A DNA stretch of 64,000 nt. Source: Adiantum capillus-veneris. Lineage: Eukaryota; Streptophyta; Polypodiopsida; Polypodiales; Pteridaceae. Made by a program: the position numbers and the translations under genes. The stretch covers positions 64,258,248-64,322,247 of the forward strand of contig CM043944.1 of NCBI GenBank assembly GCA_014529385.2, read 5' to 3'. Shown here piece after piece: positions 53,839-64,000 of the stretch. How positions within the stretch are numbered: the stretch's first letter is position 1; each line of letters opens with the position of its first letter. Below the pieces are notes generated by a model. It searched no databases, was not told the DNA's origin, and worked only from the letters and a program-made list of their open reading frames with translations.

Positions 53839-54822
53839 CACACACACACACACACACACAAAAAAAACTCAACTCAAAAGAGGATAATTTCTGATGTTTA
53901 GATACAATTGAGCTTGGGCCAACATCAATGGGGCAAATAGCTCACACAATATGGGTAAAATATGCCAGATACAATCACAAATTAGAGCAGAGGCTTCGCT
54001 CATAGGAGAAACTTACACAGCCAAAACAACAGAAAAACAGTGAGAAATTTGGCAAAATGGACAGCGCCATCGCATCTAGAACGGCCCAAAACTGCAGTCT
54101 ACAATGTCAAAGTGCTCAAATCCGACCTCGGATGAGCAGTTTATGGCCAAAACAGGCTACCAAAACAGTAAAAACTCACTTGCGGCTGTTCTTCCTCTTC
54201 TCTCCACGTTTTTTCTGGTCTTCTCTCAGGTTTTTCAGTTCCCACACTTAGATTTATTACTTTGGCACCTTTTGCCTTTTAGTTGACCTCAAATGGACCC
54301 CAAACAGGCCAGAACCACGTAGTGCATGGTTGTCACCCTGCCGCATCCATCCGCACACTTGACACTCAACTTTTTCCAATAATGCATCCCGCAACCACGT
54401 GAACTGGACCCCAAATACAATTCTCATGATGATCTTTTTGCATAATTCATCACAAAAAAAACAGCCACATTGTGTCCGTACTTATCCACGTGCAAGTATT
54501 GACCCCATTCGACCTCCTAACGCCACTAGATACCATCTAACGCCACTAGATACCATCTGACGCACCTGCTTACCTCATTTCATTGGCCCGCGGATAGCTT
54601 CCTCGAGAAGCTTTATGAGCTACCAACTCCTGGTTATGATAGAAAAAACACACTGGTACTGGTGATAATGAAAATCGATGCACTATGTACATGTTGTCCT
54701 ACTTTTACACATGTGGGCCACACGTAACCACCTGGCTTTGGAAAATGGGCAATTATTTATTTGATGCACCATGCTTTTGTTTGTACATATGCGCAATCAC
54801 TCCTTCCAAAAAACTCCTAACA
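53636..54822 (-). repeat. 3' LTR of Tat-like element
   Basis: 1187 bp, plus-strand TGTGAGCGGG...CTCCTAACA. It holds a GA/CA microsatellite at about 53812-53860 and a 20-bp tandem duplication near 54517-54557 (TAACGCCACTAGATACCATC twice), absent from the other LTR. Confidence 0.9.
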
Positions 54823-54845
54823 TAATTTTCCCATCCCCTAGCCTG
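54823..54845 (-). promoter_or_regulatory. Polypurine tract of Tat-like element
   Basis: Minus strand CTAGGGGATGGGAAAATTA directly precedes the LTR start TGTTAGGAG. Confidence 0.7.
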
Positions 54846-54924
54846 CTAGATCATTCATGATCAGCAGCAGCAAAAAGAGATATGAGACTCGTCGCGTCAC
54901 AGGTCTCCTCATCCCTCACACACA

Positions 54925-56207
54925 TTACTTGTTTTGTAGACAGCTCATCTGCTCCACCATCATCAATCTAGCATGATACAATTTTAGACGCAATCCATTT
55001 ACCCTTAACTTATATAGAATCCCATCTAGGTTAGCCATCTGATATGTACCATTCGGAAAACACTCCACTACCTTGAAAGGGCCTTTCCACTTAATTTGAA
55101 ACTTCTTTTGGAATGTCTTGTCTAGCTTAGTGTTGTAGCAAAAAACCAATTCATGCTTCTTGATATCCTTACTTTTGACCTTTTCATTTATCTTTTCCAA
55201 AGCTTTATCCTGCATCTGCCCATAATGTTCCAATGCACTCATCCTATCCAGTTGAACCTCTTGTACCTGTAAGAGCCTCTCTTTGAATGCCTGACTAGGC
55301 GGCCCAAGCAACTTCTCTAGAATCTTTACTGCAGGCAACTCTACTTCCATAGGCAATAGTGCTTCCTTTCCATACACCAAATGAAATGGAGTAAACCATG
55401 TCCCTGTATTCACAGAAGTATGGTAAGCCCATAATGCACTAGGCAATTCCAAATCCCAATTCTTTCCTTGGTGCTTTGTCACTTTTGAAAGAATTTGTAT
55501 CAACTCACCATTGAATCTTTCATTTAAGCCATTACAATGTGGATAATACGGAGTGGTATGCTGGTGCCTAATCTTCATCTTCGCGCATAAAAAGTCTAGC
55601 AATTTAGCTCTAAATCCTGGCCCCTTATCCGAAAGCAGCTCCAGTGGCACCCCAAACTTGCAACATATTTCATCGTACACAAATTTTGCCACATCCTTTG
55701 CAGTGATTTGTTTTACTGCTATAGCCTCTGCCCATCTAGAGAGATAGTCCAATGCAGTCAAAATATAGCTTTTGCCCCTGCTTGTGATAGGTAACGGGCC
55801 TATTGCATCAATCCCCCACTTTTCAAACACATCAAACACCATAATGGTTTTTCGTAGCTCTGGCTTCAACACCCTCTTCCCAAATGCTTGACACCTATTG
55901 CAAGACCTACACCAATGGTGAACATCCTTGTGCAAACTAGGCCATACAAACCCCTCTGCAAGATCTTATGCAAGGTGAACTTTAGAGAAAAATCTCCGCC
56001 ACATGCACCTTCATGATTCTCTTTCAACACTCTATAAAGATCCTCCCACCAAGCTACATGTCTCAACACAAGATCAGTCCCTTTCATGTATAAGACATCA
56101 CCAATAAATTTGTACCTGGATGCTCTACGCAAAAAACCATATTTTTTAGACTTTTGAATGTCCTTCAGAATGATTTTTGTTAGCAAAAACTCCTCTTCTT
56201 GAGCCAA
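54925..56207 (-). pseudogene. Integrase of Tat-like element
   Basis: 56207-55866 carries the N-terminal part (FLLTKIILKDIQKSKKYGFL, HEGACGGDFSLKFTLHKI), shifted in frame near 55940. 55935-54925 is an open 336-codon block with zinc-region Cys (CRSCNRCQAFGKR), core Asp in WGIDAIGPLP, second Asp in LLSDKGPGFRAK, Glu in YYPHCNGLNERFNGE, and the C-terminal KIKWKGPFKVVECFPNGTYQMAN-like segment. No chromodomain. Apart from the shift it is well preserved. Confidence 0.9.
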
Positions 56208-56216
56208 ACTTTCTCG

Positions 56217-56610
56217 GCCAGCTCCCTAATCATGCTTTGAGCTGCTTCATGTGCCTCTCCATTTAGAGCACGTTCAATGTGTCTGATGCTCCATGCTTCG
56301 AACTTTTTTAACAGACCTTTAATTCTAAACGACATTTCCTTCAATTACGTGTTCTTGCTCTTCCACACACCCAACACTTTCTTCACAACTAACAGAGCAT
56401 CACCTTTTATGCTCAACCTTCTAATCCCATGCTTCAAACAAATGTGTAATCCGGCTTCCAAGGTAGCATATTCAGCCTCATTGTTACTATGCGCATCCAA
56501 TTTGAACCCTCTCTTGCATACTAGTTTCCCCTCTGGATCATAAAGTGCTATACCCCCTAAAGCCGCATCATGTCTCTTCCTGTATGAGCCATCAAAGATT
56601 CGACTACGTT
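56217..56610 (-). pseudogene. Second RNase H (aRH) of Tat-like element
   Basis: Minus-strand translation shows IFDGSYRKRHDAALGGIALY, NNEAEYATLEAGLHICLKHG and LSIKGDALLVVKKVLG. These are the Asp, Glu and Asp blocks of a plant-type RNase H, distinct from the gypsy RNase H encoded just upstream. It lies between that RNase H and integrase, as in Tat elements. One in-frame stop (TAA at about 56346-56348) interrupts the C-terminal helix region, followed by RHIERALNGEAHEAAQ. Confidence 0.85.
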
Positions 56611-57300
56611 TCTCACTGCCTCGTCCTTAACAAAAAGGGGATTCTCCTTGTAGGTCAACAGATCGGCTAGGGTAGCTCTTGTGCTGTCTTCCACTCGAAA
56701 AGAGAACTCAAACTCTTGCAGCTCAATTACCCATTTCTTGACCACATTTGACATGTTAGTGCCATTAATTAACTGTGGCAAAAAGGCGTAACTCGTCAAG
56801 AAAACAAAAGGTCGTGGTAGCAAGTAATGACAAAATCGTCGACAGGCAAATATTACACTGGCCATCACTAGCTCTACTTCCGAGAATTTTCTCTCTGCTA
56901 CCAACTTCACTCGGCTTGCACAATACACTGGCCTCATATAATGGCTGCCCTTCCCCTTTTGCAATAGCATGGCTCCAATGGCATCATCCCCTACTGATGG
57001 ATTTACATAAAACGCTTGCTACCAATCAAGAGCCTGCATGGCCGACAGCCCCCCTAACACCTCTTGAAACACTTCTTCACACTTGTCATACCATTGCAAT
57101 GGATCATGCTTTGCCACTTGTTGTAATGTATAAAGGAGCTGCGAAGACAATGGAATAAAACGCGCCATGTACTTCACATTGTCTATAAAGGTTGCGAATT
57201 GCTTTGTACTCGTAGGTGATGGAAGAAGAATAATAGACTTAACCTTGTCTGGATTAGCCTCAATGCCATTTTTTGACACCATGTGGCCCAATAACTTCAC
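56557..57300 (-). pseudogene. RT thumb/connection and gypsy RNase H of Tat-like element
   Basis: 57300-57019 reads LLGHMVSKNGIEANPDKVKS, the RT connection, then TKQFATFIDNVKYMARFIP. After a stop near 57018, the RNase H frame (56970-56557) reads SHYMRPVYCASRVKLVAERK, a VELVMASVIFACRRFCHYLL segment and FRVEDSTRATLADLLTYKEN. The N-terminal DAS block is worn. Confidence 0.85.
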
Positions 57301-57306
57301 CCTTGG

Positions 57307-58355
57307 CTATGCAAGATGACATTTCTTTGGATTTAGTTGTCCTCCACATTCATCATATCGAGCCAATACCATCTGCAGCTTCTCATGGTGTTCATCCCTA
57401 CTGTTGTAGACACAGAAGTCATCCATAAAAGCTTTAGCACAACTACCAATGAATGGTTCCAATACCCAATTTGCTCTCTCTTGATAGAAAGATGGTCCAT
57501 TTAAAAACCCAAATTGTAGCAATAGCAACCCCATGGCATAATGAAAGTTGTCTTTGTCCGGTCTTTAAGAGCAATCTTCAATTGAAAATAGCCTGAAAAA
57601 CCATCACACACACTGTACCTCTCATAACCTGCCACTGAATCCAAGATTTGATTGATAAATGCAAGAGGATATGGGTTCTTCTTAGTGGCTGCATTTAAGG
57701 GTTTAATCCTCCACTTTCCATCCTTCTTTGGACTGACTACTACTGGACTCACTGGGACTATGAACCCTGTCTTCAATAACTTGTCCACCTCTTCTCGCAA
57801 GGCTTCCATCTGCTCTTGACCCATCCTTCTTAGCCTTTTCCGCACTGTCTTAGCACCCTCTTTCAGCTCTATATGCATCTCTTCGCCCTTGAACCCTCTG
57901 ATCTCTTCATATGAAGTAATGAACAAATCAGGAAAACAATCCAGCATGTGCAAATATATCTCCTTCTCCATAGCTGAGAGGTCTCCACTGATCATTAGTG
58001 TCATCAATTCCTGCTTCTTTGACAATTCAACCTTGGTTTGCATCAGCCCTTCAATCACTTCATAAGGCCCTTCACTTTCATCTTCAACCTCATTTGCAAA
58101 TGCAACTAAACCAGACTCTTGGATTTCTTTGTCCATCAGAAGGAATGCAACATCAACATCCTTATCACTGCTGGTAGTACTATCACTGTCCTCATCAGTC
58201 ACTGTGGAATAGTCTTCATCAATAGACTCATCTTCATCTTCATAAATCTCTTCGAATACTTTCCTTGTGTCCATATTATATAGCTTCTTGGCACCTGTCT
58301 TTCCATAGAGGCTAATCGATACCACGTCTCTAATCTTGAACATCTCCCACTGCAC
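57307..58355 (-). pseudogene. Reverse transcriptase of Tat-like element
   Basis: 58355-57501 starts with the protease-RT linker, including an acidic run (FEEIYEDEDESIDED), then RT blocks EEVDKLLKTGFIVPVSPVVV, DGKWRIKPLNAATKKNPYPL, VCDGFSGYFQLKIALKD and MPWGCYCYNLGF. A frameshift near 57520 leads to 57534-57307 with GPSFYQERANWVLEPF and the catalytic box AFMDDFCVYNS. Tat-like features include the MPWG(x)4 block in place of MPFGL. Confidence 0.88.
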
Positions 58356-58406
58356 GTAACCATGGTCTACCCAGTATAATAGGATGTGCTCCCAACCTTG
58401 CTGGCA

Positions 58407-58808
58407 TCACATGGAAATCAACCATCGCTTTGCATCATACGCCTCCACTGCTAAGCTCTTTACGACACCCAAACATTTTACTTTTTGATGGTTTGCCAAT
58501 CTAATCCGGAAGCCTGACACCCCACTCACTGTAAGACCCATCTTCTCAACGCATGAGTGTGTTATGACACATATTTGGGCTCCATCATCCACATAACCTT
58601 GTCCCATATTTTTTCTTTTGTGCCACACATCTACTATTGGGCAAATGTCTGGTAGCTCATCCATCGCCAACACCTTCACTGAACCTCTCTCTAGCTCTTT
58701 ATCCATTGGGTTAACCATCCTCTTCCATTGTCGCTTTAGCTTAGGCACCATCTCTATAAGCTGCCCAAAAGTAACATCGGCTTTCCTGCTTGTCAGATCC
58801 TCCTTCAA
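58407..58808 (-). pseudogene. Protease of Tat-like element
   Basis: Reads VPKLKRQWKRMVNPMDKE, ELPDICPIVDVWHKRKNMG, YVDDGAQICVITHSCVEKMG (retropepsin D-D-G) and NHQKVKCLGVVKSLAVEAYD. The paralogous stretch at 16560-17070 has YIDGGAQVCVITQ, so D-[GD]-G is the family form. It is out of frame with RT at 58355. Confidence 0.85.
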
Positions 58809-58831
58809 GTCATAGCTTAATTGCCCATCCC

Positions 58832-60082
58832 CTAGTTGAAAATCTGAAAGATGAAACTTGCAACGAGCCCTTCTTTTCCTCTTGGCCTTGACATCCTCGC
58901 CTTCATGGATCTTTCCCTTCTTCTTTCTAGGACCTGTACACTTATTCCTTCCTTATCCTGTGTGGTCCTCTTCCCAATAGGCATCACTAATGTATCCTCT
59001 AGCTTTGATGCCTTCTCCAAGGTGACTACACTTATCACTTTTGTCTTTCCCATTTCCTCCTGGGTTAATCCACTGGTTCCTTCCTCTTTCTTAATTTCGA
59101 TTCCATAATCATTTGACCTAGTTAGCGACTGTCTTGGCAATGGATACATGTCTCCCCCCATCCTTGGTGGCTTATCACATTGTGTCCTGATGTGTCCCAA
59201 CTCTCCACAATTATAACATGTGGGTGTCTGCCTCCAGAACTTACCATTGCTTTGTTCAACACCATTCCTAGGTCTTTCTTCACCTCCTGGATGATTTTCA
59301 AACCTCCCCCGACCTCGATTATTTCCCACATTACCTAGCATGTTTAGGCTGATATTCTTCATTAAATCCACCACTTGCCTCATGTCTTGCCTTAGCCCAT
59401 CATCTTGCACTGTTGTAGTAACCACTGTTGGCATAACCTGAGGAGTAACAGAAACCACTGGTTCATGATGAACCCCTAGCATGCAACCTTGCAAAGATTC
59501 CATAGGTTGAAATTCAGACCTCATGGGCAAAGACTCTACTCCTAGCTGGCTCATTTTCCTCAGCTTCCACTCTTTGTTCCTTGCCACCTCCAATGCATCT
59601 TCATATGTCCTAGGGTTCTTTAGCTCCACTCTCCAACGTATATTCTCCCAAAGACCAGCCAAGAACCTGTCCTTCTTTATCATGTCAGGTGGGGGTACTT
59701 GTGGTGCTAAGGCCTTGTACATCCGCTCCTATGCCAATGAAAATTTACATATGTACGCATCTACTGGCTCACCTTCCTTTTGCACCAAACCTTGTACTTC
59801 TTGCCACACTTTGTCAGGATCTTCTGTCTTCACAAACTCCACTTCCAATCCATGCCTTAGATTGTCCCAACTCAATCTTACAGGTGGGTCAGACACACGC
59901 AACTCCTCTTCAAATGCTTTGGACGAAACTCGTGCATCACTCTTCAAACAAATCTGGAGAAGACGTAACATTTGTGCCGCGTCGTGAATCTGGTTGCTAA
60001 TGCAGGAAACCTCCATCTTTTCCAAAAAGTCTTCCACATCTTCATCACTTCTCCCATGAAATTCCGGATAAGAGAAATCCAT
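58832..60082 (-). pseudogene. Gag of Tat-like element
   Basis: Starts at ATG 60082 (MDFSYPEFHGRSDEDVEDF), reads to a stop at 59729 (KEGEPVDAYICKFSLA), then continues in the same gene from 59722 (MYKALAPQVPPPDMIKKDRF). It includes the knuckle CYNCGELGHIRTQC at about 59175-59220 and a Lys/Arg-rich tail to 58832. One nonsense codon separates the halves; otherwise it is well kept. Confidence 0.9.
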
Positions 60083-61100
60083 GGATACCCAAGTTATGAT
60101 GCTTTAAGAACCCCTTCGAACACACGTGCAAGAACCCAAAACTTTTGACTGGCTCAATCCCCAGAAACTTCAATGGCACTCAATCTTTAGATAAGGACAA
60201 ACACATGCACATCAAATGAGTTTTCATAGTTAGTCATCGTAATTACAACAGGCAAAGGGCATTCCAGTATCTCTCTTAATCTTCTTGGCATGAATATAAA
60301 GACTATGCGTTGCTGGAAAAAAATCTTCCTGGACACATGAACATTTATTTGGATTCTTTGTGTTAAATGAAAAGGAGTGAATTGAGGTCCATTTTGATCA
60401 TCCATTAAAGCCAACCATGCAGCTCCCAAGAAGGCACACCTCACTTATCCTCTAATTTTTTCATAATTTCTTCAGCATAACAACATAAATGGCTCAAAAG
60501 ACCAAAAAACCAGCCACCATCACAACTTGGAAAATTTTGGCAGAGTTTCCCTAGAAGTAGAGAAGTAAGAACCCAAAATATAGACTGTATATGTATGCAT
60601 AACCTACCAACAATAGAACTCGAGCATCAAGTAGGAATCACTAGTACATAACCTATGGTGAGGTCACGAAAAGGGTGCTCCAGCCACTTGTATCACCGAA
60701 AGGATCTCACATTTGAGAATCCCCTAGCTCAATAAAACCTCACGCTATCAACCCTCTCATGAAATCTTATGAAAATATCATATAGTCAAGTCTCAGAAAT
60801 GACTATCTTCCAGACCAAGTCTCAGAAATGGCTGGGACTGCCAAATAAAACCAAGTATGGCCCCACAAAGGCATACAATTGCAGTTTCCACAAGTAACAT
60901 ACAATACCAGCAGACAATGCGCTCAAACAGGCACCAAATGATGCCTACCCACGGTAAATGCAAGTGACTACCACTTGCCAATGTATCACTCTACTCTAGC
61001 TACCTGTACCTGTGTGAATCACCTGTACTTGTCCCTGTAACCTGTAACCTGTAATCTGCAACCTGTAATCCCGAAGCTGAAGGTACTCAAAGAAGATCCT
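60083..61100 (-). other. Leader of Tat-like element with short CTGTAA repeats
   Basis: About 1 kb between primer site and gag without a supported frame. At about 61004-61070 the unit CCTGTAACCTGTAAYCTG recurs as a degenerate minisatellite. Confidence 0.65.
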
Positions 61101-61114
61101 CCGTGGGGGAACCA
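61101..61114 (-). promoter_or_regulatory. Candidate primer binding site of Tat-like element
   Basis: Minus strand TGGTTCCCCCACGG, six bases after the LTR end, starts with the TGG expected opposite tRNA CCA. It is not the iMet sequence; the tRNA is not identified. Confidence 0.5.
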
Positions 61115-61120
61115 AAAGAA

Positions 61121-62264
61121 TGTGAGCGGGACGAAAACACACACAATGCCTTTATGATGAACTGAAAAACACTCTTGGGATGATACACACACTCACTATG
61201 GGGCACCACTCGGCTTACACATGCAACCCACCTGGCCAAGACAAGGAACACACCGATGGAGTGACAGGAGAGAGACTATCCATTTGGCCACTCCACACAG
61301 AGACACACACACACACAAAAAAACTCAACTCAAAAGAGGATAATTTCTGATGTTTAGATACAATTGAGCTTGGGCCAACACAAATGGGGCAAATAGCTCA
61401 CACAATATGGGTAAAATATGCCATATACAATCACAAATTGGAGCAGAGACTTCACTCTCATAGGAGAAACTTACACAGCCAAAACAACAAAAAAATAGTG
61501 AGAAATTTGGAAAAATGGACAGCACCATCGCGTCCGGAACGGCCAAAAACCCTAGTGTACAATGGCAAAGTGCTCAAATCCGACCTCGGATGAGTAGTTT
61601 ATGGCCAAAACAGGCTTCAAAAATAGCAAAAACTCACTTGCAGTTGTTCTTCCTCTTCTCTCCACATTTTTTTTGCTCTTCTCTCAGGTTTTTCAGTTCC
61701 CACACTTAGCTTTATTACTTGGGCACCTTTGGCCTTTTAGTTGACCTCAAACGGACCCCGAACAGGCCAAAAATTGACCACACAGTGCATGGTTGTCACC
61801 ATGCTACATCCATCCGCACACCTGGCACTCAAATTTTTCCAATAATGCATCCCGCAACCACGTGAACTGGACCCCAAATACAATTCTCATGATGAACTTT
61901 CTGCATAATTCATCACAAAAAAACAGCCACGTTGTGTCCATACTTATCCACGTGCAAGTATTGACCCCATTCGACCTCCTGACGCCACTAGATGCCATCT
62001 GACGCACCTGCTTACCTCATGTCGTCGGCCCGCGGATAGCTTCCTCGAGAAGCTTTACGTGCTACTAACTCCTCTTTATTATAGGAAAAACACAATGGTA
62101 CTGGTTATAATGAAAATCGTTGCACTATGTACATGTTGTCCTACCTATACACATGTGGGCCCCACGTAACCACCTGGCTCTGGAAAATGGGCAATTCTTT
62201 ATTTGATGCACCATGCTTGGGTTTGTACATATGCGCAATCACTTCTTCCAAAAAACTCCTAACA
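61121..62264 (-). repeat. 5' LTR of Tat-like element
   Basis: 1144 bp, partner of 53636-54822, shorter mainly because of fewer GA/CA units and the missing 20-bp duplication. Confidence 0.9.
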
Positions 62265-62509
62265 ACATTAAGTTCCAATTTAGATCTAGTTGTCTAACAC
62301 GCTCTTCTGCCGCCACTCTTGAGGCCACCCATACTGCTGAGGCGGTCCAGGGCAGGCAACAAGAAGAGTGGCCTCTCAGCATCCTTCTAGGCTCTCGTGC
62401 TGCTCAATTGGGTTGGGGTTGGGAAAAACAACAAACACACACACAAACCCGCAACCTAACCCTACACAAATTTGGGGCACCACCTAGTTTTGGATGCGAA
62501 CTAGGACGC

Positions 62510-62511
<2 letters not shown>
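62265..62511. other. Right flank of Tat-like element, no recognised gene
   Basis: A frame from about 62290 reads SSAATLEATHTAEAVQGRQQ and on to LGSRAAQLGWGWEKQ. It could be coding, but no family is recognised and it ends in the GA repeat. Confidence 0.3.

Positions 62512-62581
<70 letters not shown>
62512..62581. repeat. (GA)n microsatellite
   Basis: About 34 GA units. Confidence 0.95.
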
Positions 62582-62583
<2 letters not shown>

Positions 62584-63440
62584 CTTGGGTTGCTTTGAAA
62601 TGTATCGGCAATGATCAAGCAAACACAATTATATATGTAAGAAAGAGAAAGAAGGGGGAGGGGATGCTTGTTGCATTAATACCTCAAATCTGTCATGACC
62701 AATCAAAGTGAGATTAGTATTTGTTCAACATAGCTTGAGTAAATTACACCACAACACATCACAAGAAAAGCCACCCCAATCACTGTCTTAAGGCCAGGGG
62801 AGTCCTCTCCACCCTGTCGCTCTCTTACAGTATGTGGGATTTATAGCTAAGTTGATGACAATATCTAGAGACAAGCTATCAAGAACTTTTTTTTTAAAAA
62901 AAAACACCAAGACACTTATACATAATTGTTTTCCATTACTTCACGTTGAAAGAGAGACAAAGTAAATCCACCCTCCTTCATTCAGCAAATGTTGGGCTTA
63001 CACTAGTAGGAGAAATGATAGATTTCCTATTCTCAATTGAATGATCACTCTCTCTCTTACAATGGCATAGAGTTCCCTTGCTAATCACCCCTATTACAAC
63101 ACATGCACATGCATAAGACAATGAGCTTCCACTCAAGAGCTTCTTCTAGAGAGGTTGAGCTTGGCTTCTCAAGCTATAGCATAGTGCTCTTGCTTATGCC
63201 TCTCCCCTTTTTGTGCTAGCTACACCCTCCTTTTATAGCAATTGTGAGGGCTAGGGTTACTCCTCTAACCATGGTTGGGTTAGATTTTCAGCACTTATCT
63301 AATTTCTTTTGCTTGGAATTATCAAGAAGTTGGTGGGGATAGATGAAGAAGAGAGAGAGGAGAGAAGTGGAGGTGATAGGACTTTTCATAGTAGGTTAGT
63401 GTTAGTAAATTAGTAGAGTTAGTATTTTTATTGATTTACA
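62582..63440. other. No gene seen
   Basis: AT-rich repeat-like DNA. 63150-63300 resembles retroelement LTR sequence in composition, but no partner or termini were identified. Confidence 0.4.
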
Positions 63441-63735
63441 ACTTCTGCCCACTGGACGGTATCTGATCTTACGACCAGACCTCCTGAGGGGAGCCCATTG
63501 GGTTTACCTTGTCGACATGTTGACTTTATTACAAGGAAAAGCGATCCTGTGCTATACTCCGGTGATCATTTGCCGATCGGGGCACGCAGAGGCTCATCGT
63601 GTCCCAAATCACATTCTGGTTCATTCTTCGCCAACAGAGTGTCTGCTGGCCCATAATGATACAGCAGCTTTATGGTTTCTACGAAGCGTTGTCGCACAGT
63701 TCACTTGCGTTGATCAGTAGTCTTGCCACTCCTAG
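63441..63735. other. Balanced-composition block of unknown origin
   Basis: About 295 bp with clearly higher GC than both flanks and long open frames on both strands (plus: SHWTV-less frame RPPEGSPLGLPCRHVDFITR; 63517-63720 MLTLLQGKAILCYTP). Edges are sharp, with AT-rich DNA either side. An organelle-derived insertion or a conserved retroelement piece are possible. No family recognised. Confidence 0.3.
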
Positions 63736-64000
63736 CGGGTTCTAAATGGAATTGGATATTTACAATGGGAGTATCCAAGTAGGATAAAAATAAGGAATAA
63801 AAAACTCTTAATAGGTAAAAACATATGGATTTCTTACAATGTTGATGCTCCAAGTGTCTTGAGTAGGGGCAATTTTGACGCTTGTTGATGGTCCACTAGC
63901 TTTGATGGTATGTTTTTTGTCCACTCTTGACCTCCCTTGGGAGCCAAGGTACATGAACATGAGTAATCAATCACCATGATGCTGTCTTTCAAGAGAAGAG
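63736..64000. other. No gene seen to the window end
   Basis: AT-rich sequence without motif or frame. Confidence 0.4.

Larger units (their letters stand above)
53636..62264 (-). mobile_element. Tat-like Ty3/gypsy element with two RNase H domains
   Basis: An 8629-bp minus-strand element with LTRs at 53636-54822 and 61121-62264. From right to left it reads leader, gag, protease, RT, RNase H, a second RNase H of the plant aRH type, and integrase. The additional RNase H before integrase is the defining trait of the Tat lineage (Ogre, Retand, Grande). Flanks are GGCAT left and ACATT right, so no clean target duplication. The primer site is not the iMet type. Coding parts are broken by several stops and shifts. 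A related copy in fragments lies at 15371-17070 and 22909-23040. Confidence 0.9.

Noticed and set aside
53636-62264. A target duplication for the Tat-like element
   Set aside because: Flanks GGCAT and ACATT do not match in any register tried.

Overview
This window looks like intergenic DNA from a large land-plant nuclear genome. Almost everything recognisable is a retrotransposon: Ty1/copia, at least four kinds of Ty3/gypsy, and a LINE of the DUF4283 type, with long CT/GA and GT microsatellites between and inside them. Plant origin rests on the plant-type initiator-Met tRNA primer sites (TGGTATCAGAGC), chromodomain gypsy elements, a Tat-like gypsy element with a second RNase H, and DUF4283 in the LINE. 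The species cannot be named from the sequence. I see no complete conventional host gene. One exon-like piece (53368-53631), one unrecognised broken coding stretch (42681-43488) and one compositionally odd block (63441-63735) are the only non-transposon candidates.

Layout, left to right. 1-2930: a worn gag-like fragment, quiet AT-rich DNA and CT repeats. 2931-5601: a compact 2.67-kb LTR element (minus strand) with 221-bp LTRs, a GAGTC target duplication, primer site and polypurine tract. It carries no gag or pol, only one intact 665-codon alanine-rich ORF of unknown function; this is the strongest candidate for something undescribed. 6036-13950: a degraded LINE (ORF1 with DUF4283 and a zinc knuckle, then the ORF2 endonuclease), split by a 5.3-kb Ty1/copia element (7439-12708, minus). 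15371-23040: a gypsy gag-protease fragment (plus), split by a 5.8-kb chromodomain gypsy element (17071-22908) with unusually short 152-bp LTRs.

23041-31974: a decayed Athila-like gypsy element (minus) with gag, protease, RT, RNase H and integrase, plus an extra coiled-coil-rich reading frame downstream of integrase. That extra frame is interrupted by a 1.34-kb terminal-inverted-repeat element flanked by TTAA. The gag end of the Athila-like element is interrupted by another chromodomain gypsy element with 1.6-kb LTRs (31975-40853). To its right lies the 3' end of a second copy of the same family (40854-41498), sharing the middle LTR, which is a tandem arrangement. 44069-50464: a second copy of the short-LTR chromodomain element (target duplication GTTAG) that has itself received a 594-bp foldback insertion (46339-46932). 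53636-62264: an 8.6-kb Tat-like gypsy element (minus) with RT, RNase H, a second RNase H and integrase. The last 1.7 kb has a GA repeat, quiet DNA and one balanced-composition block.

Most elements are broken by stops and frameshifts. The best preserved are the 2.67-kb element and the gag and pol of the 1.6-kb-LTR element. The nesting gives a relative order of insertion: LINE before copia; plus-strand gypsy fragment before short-LTR chromovirus copy 1; Athila-like element before both the TTAA element and the 1.6-kb-LTR element; chromovirus copy 2 before its foldback insertion. All identifications come from reading motifs by eye; no database search was run.
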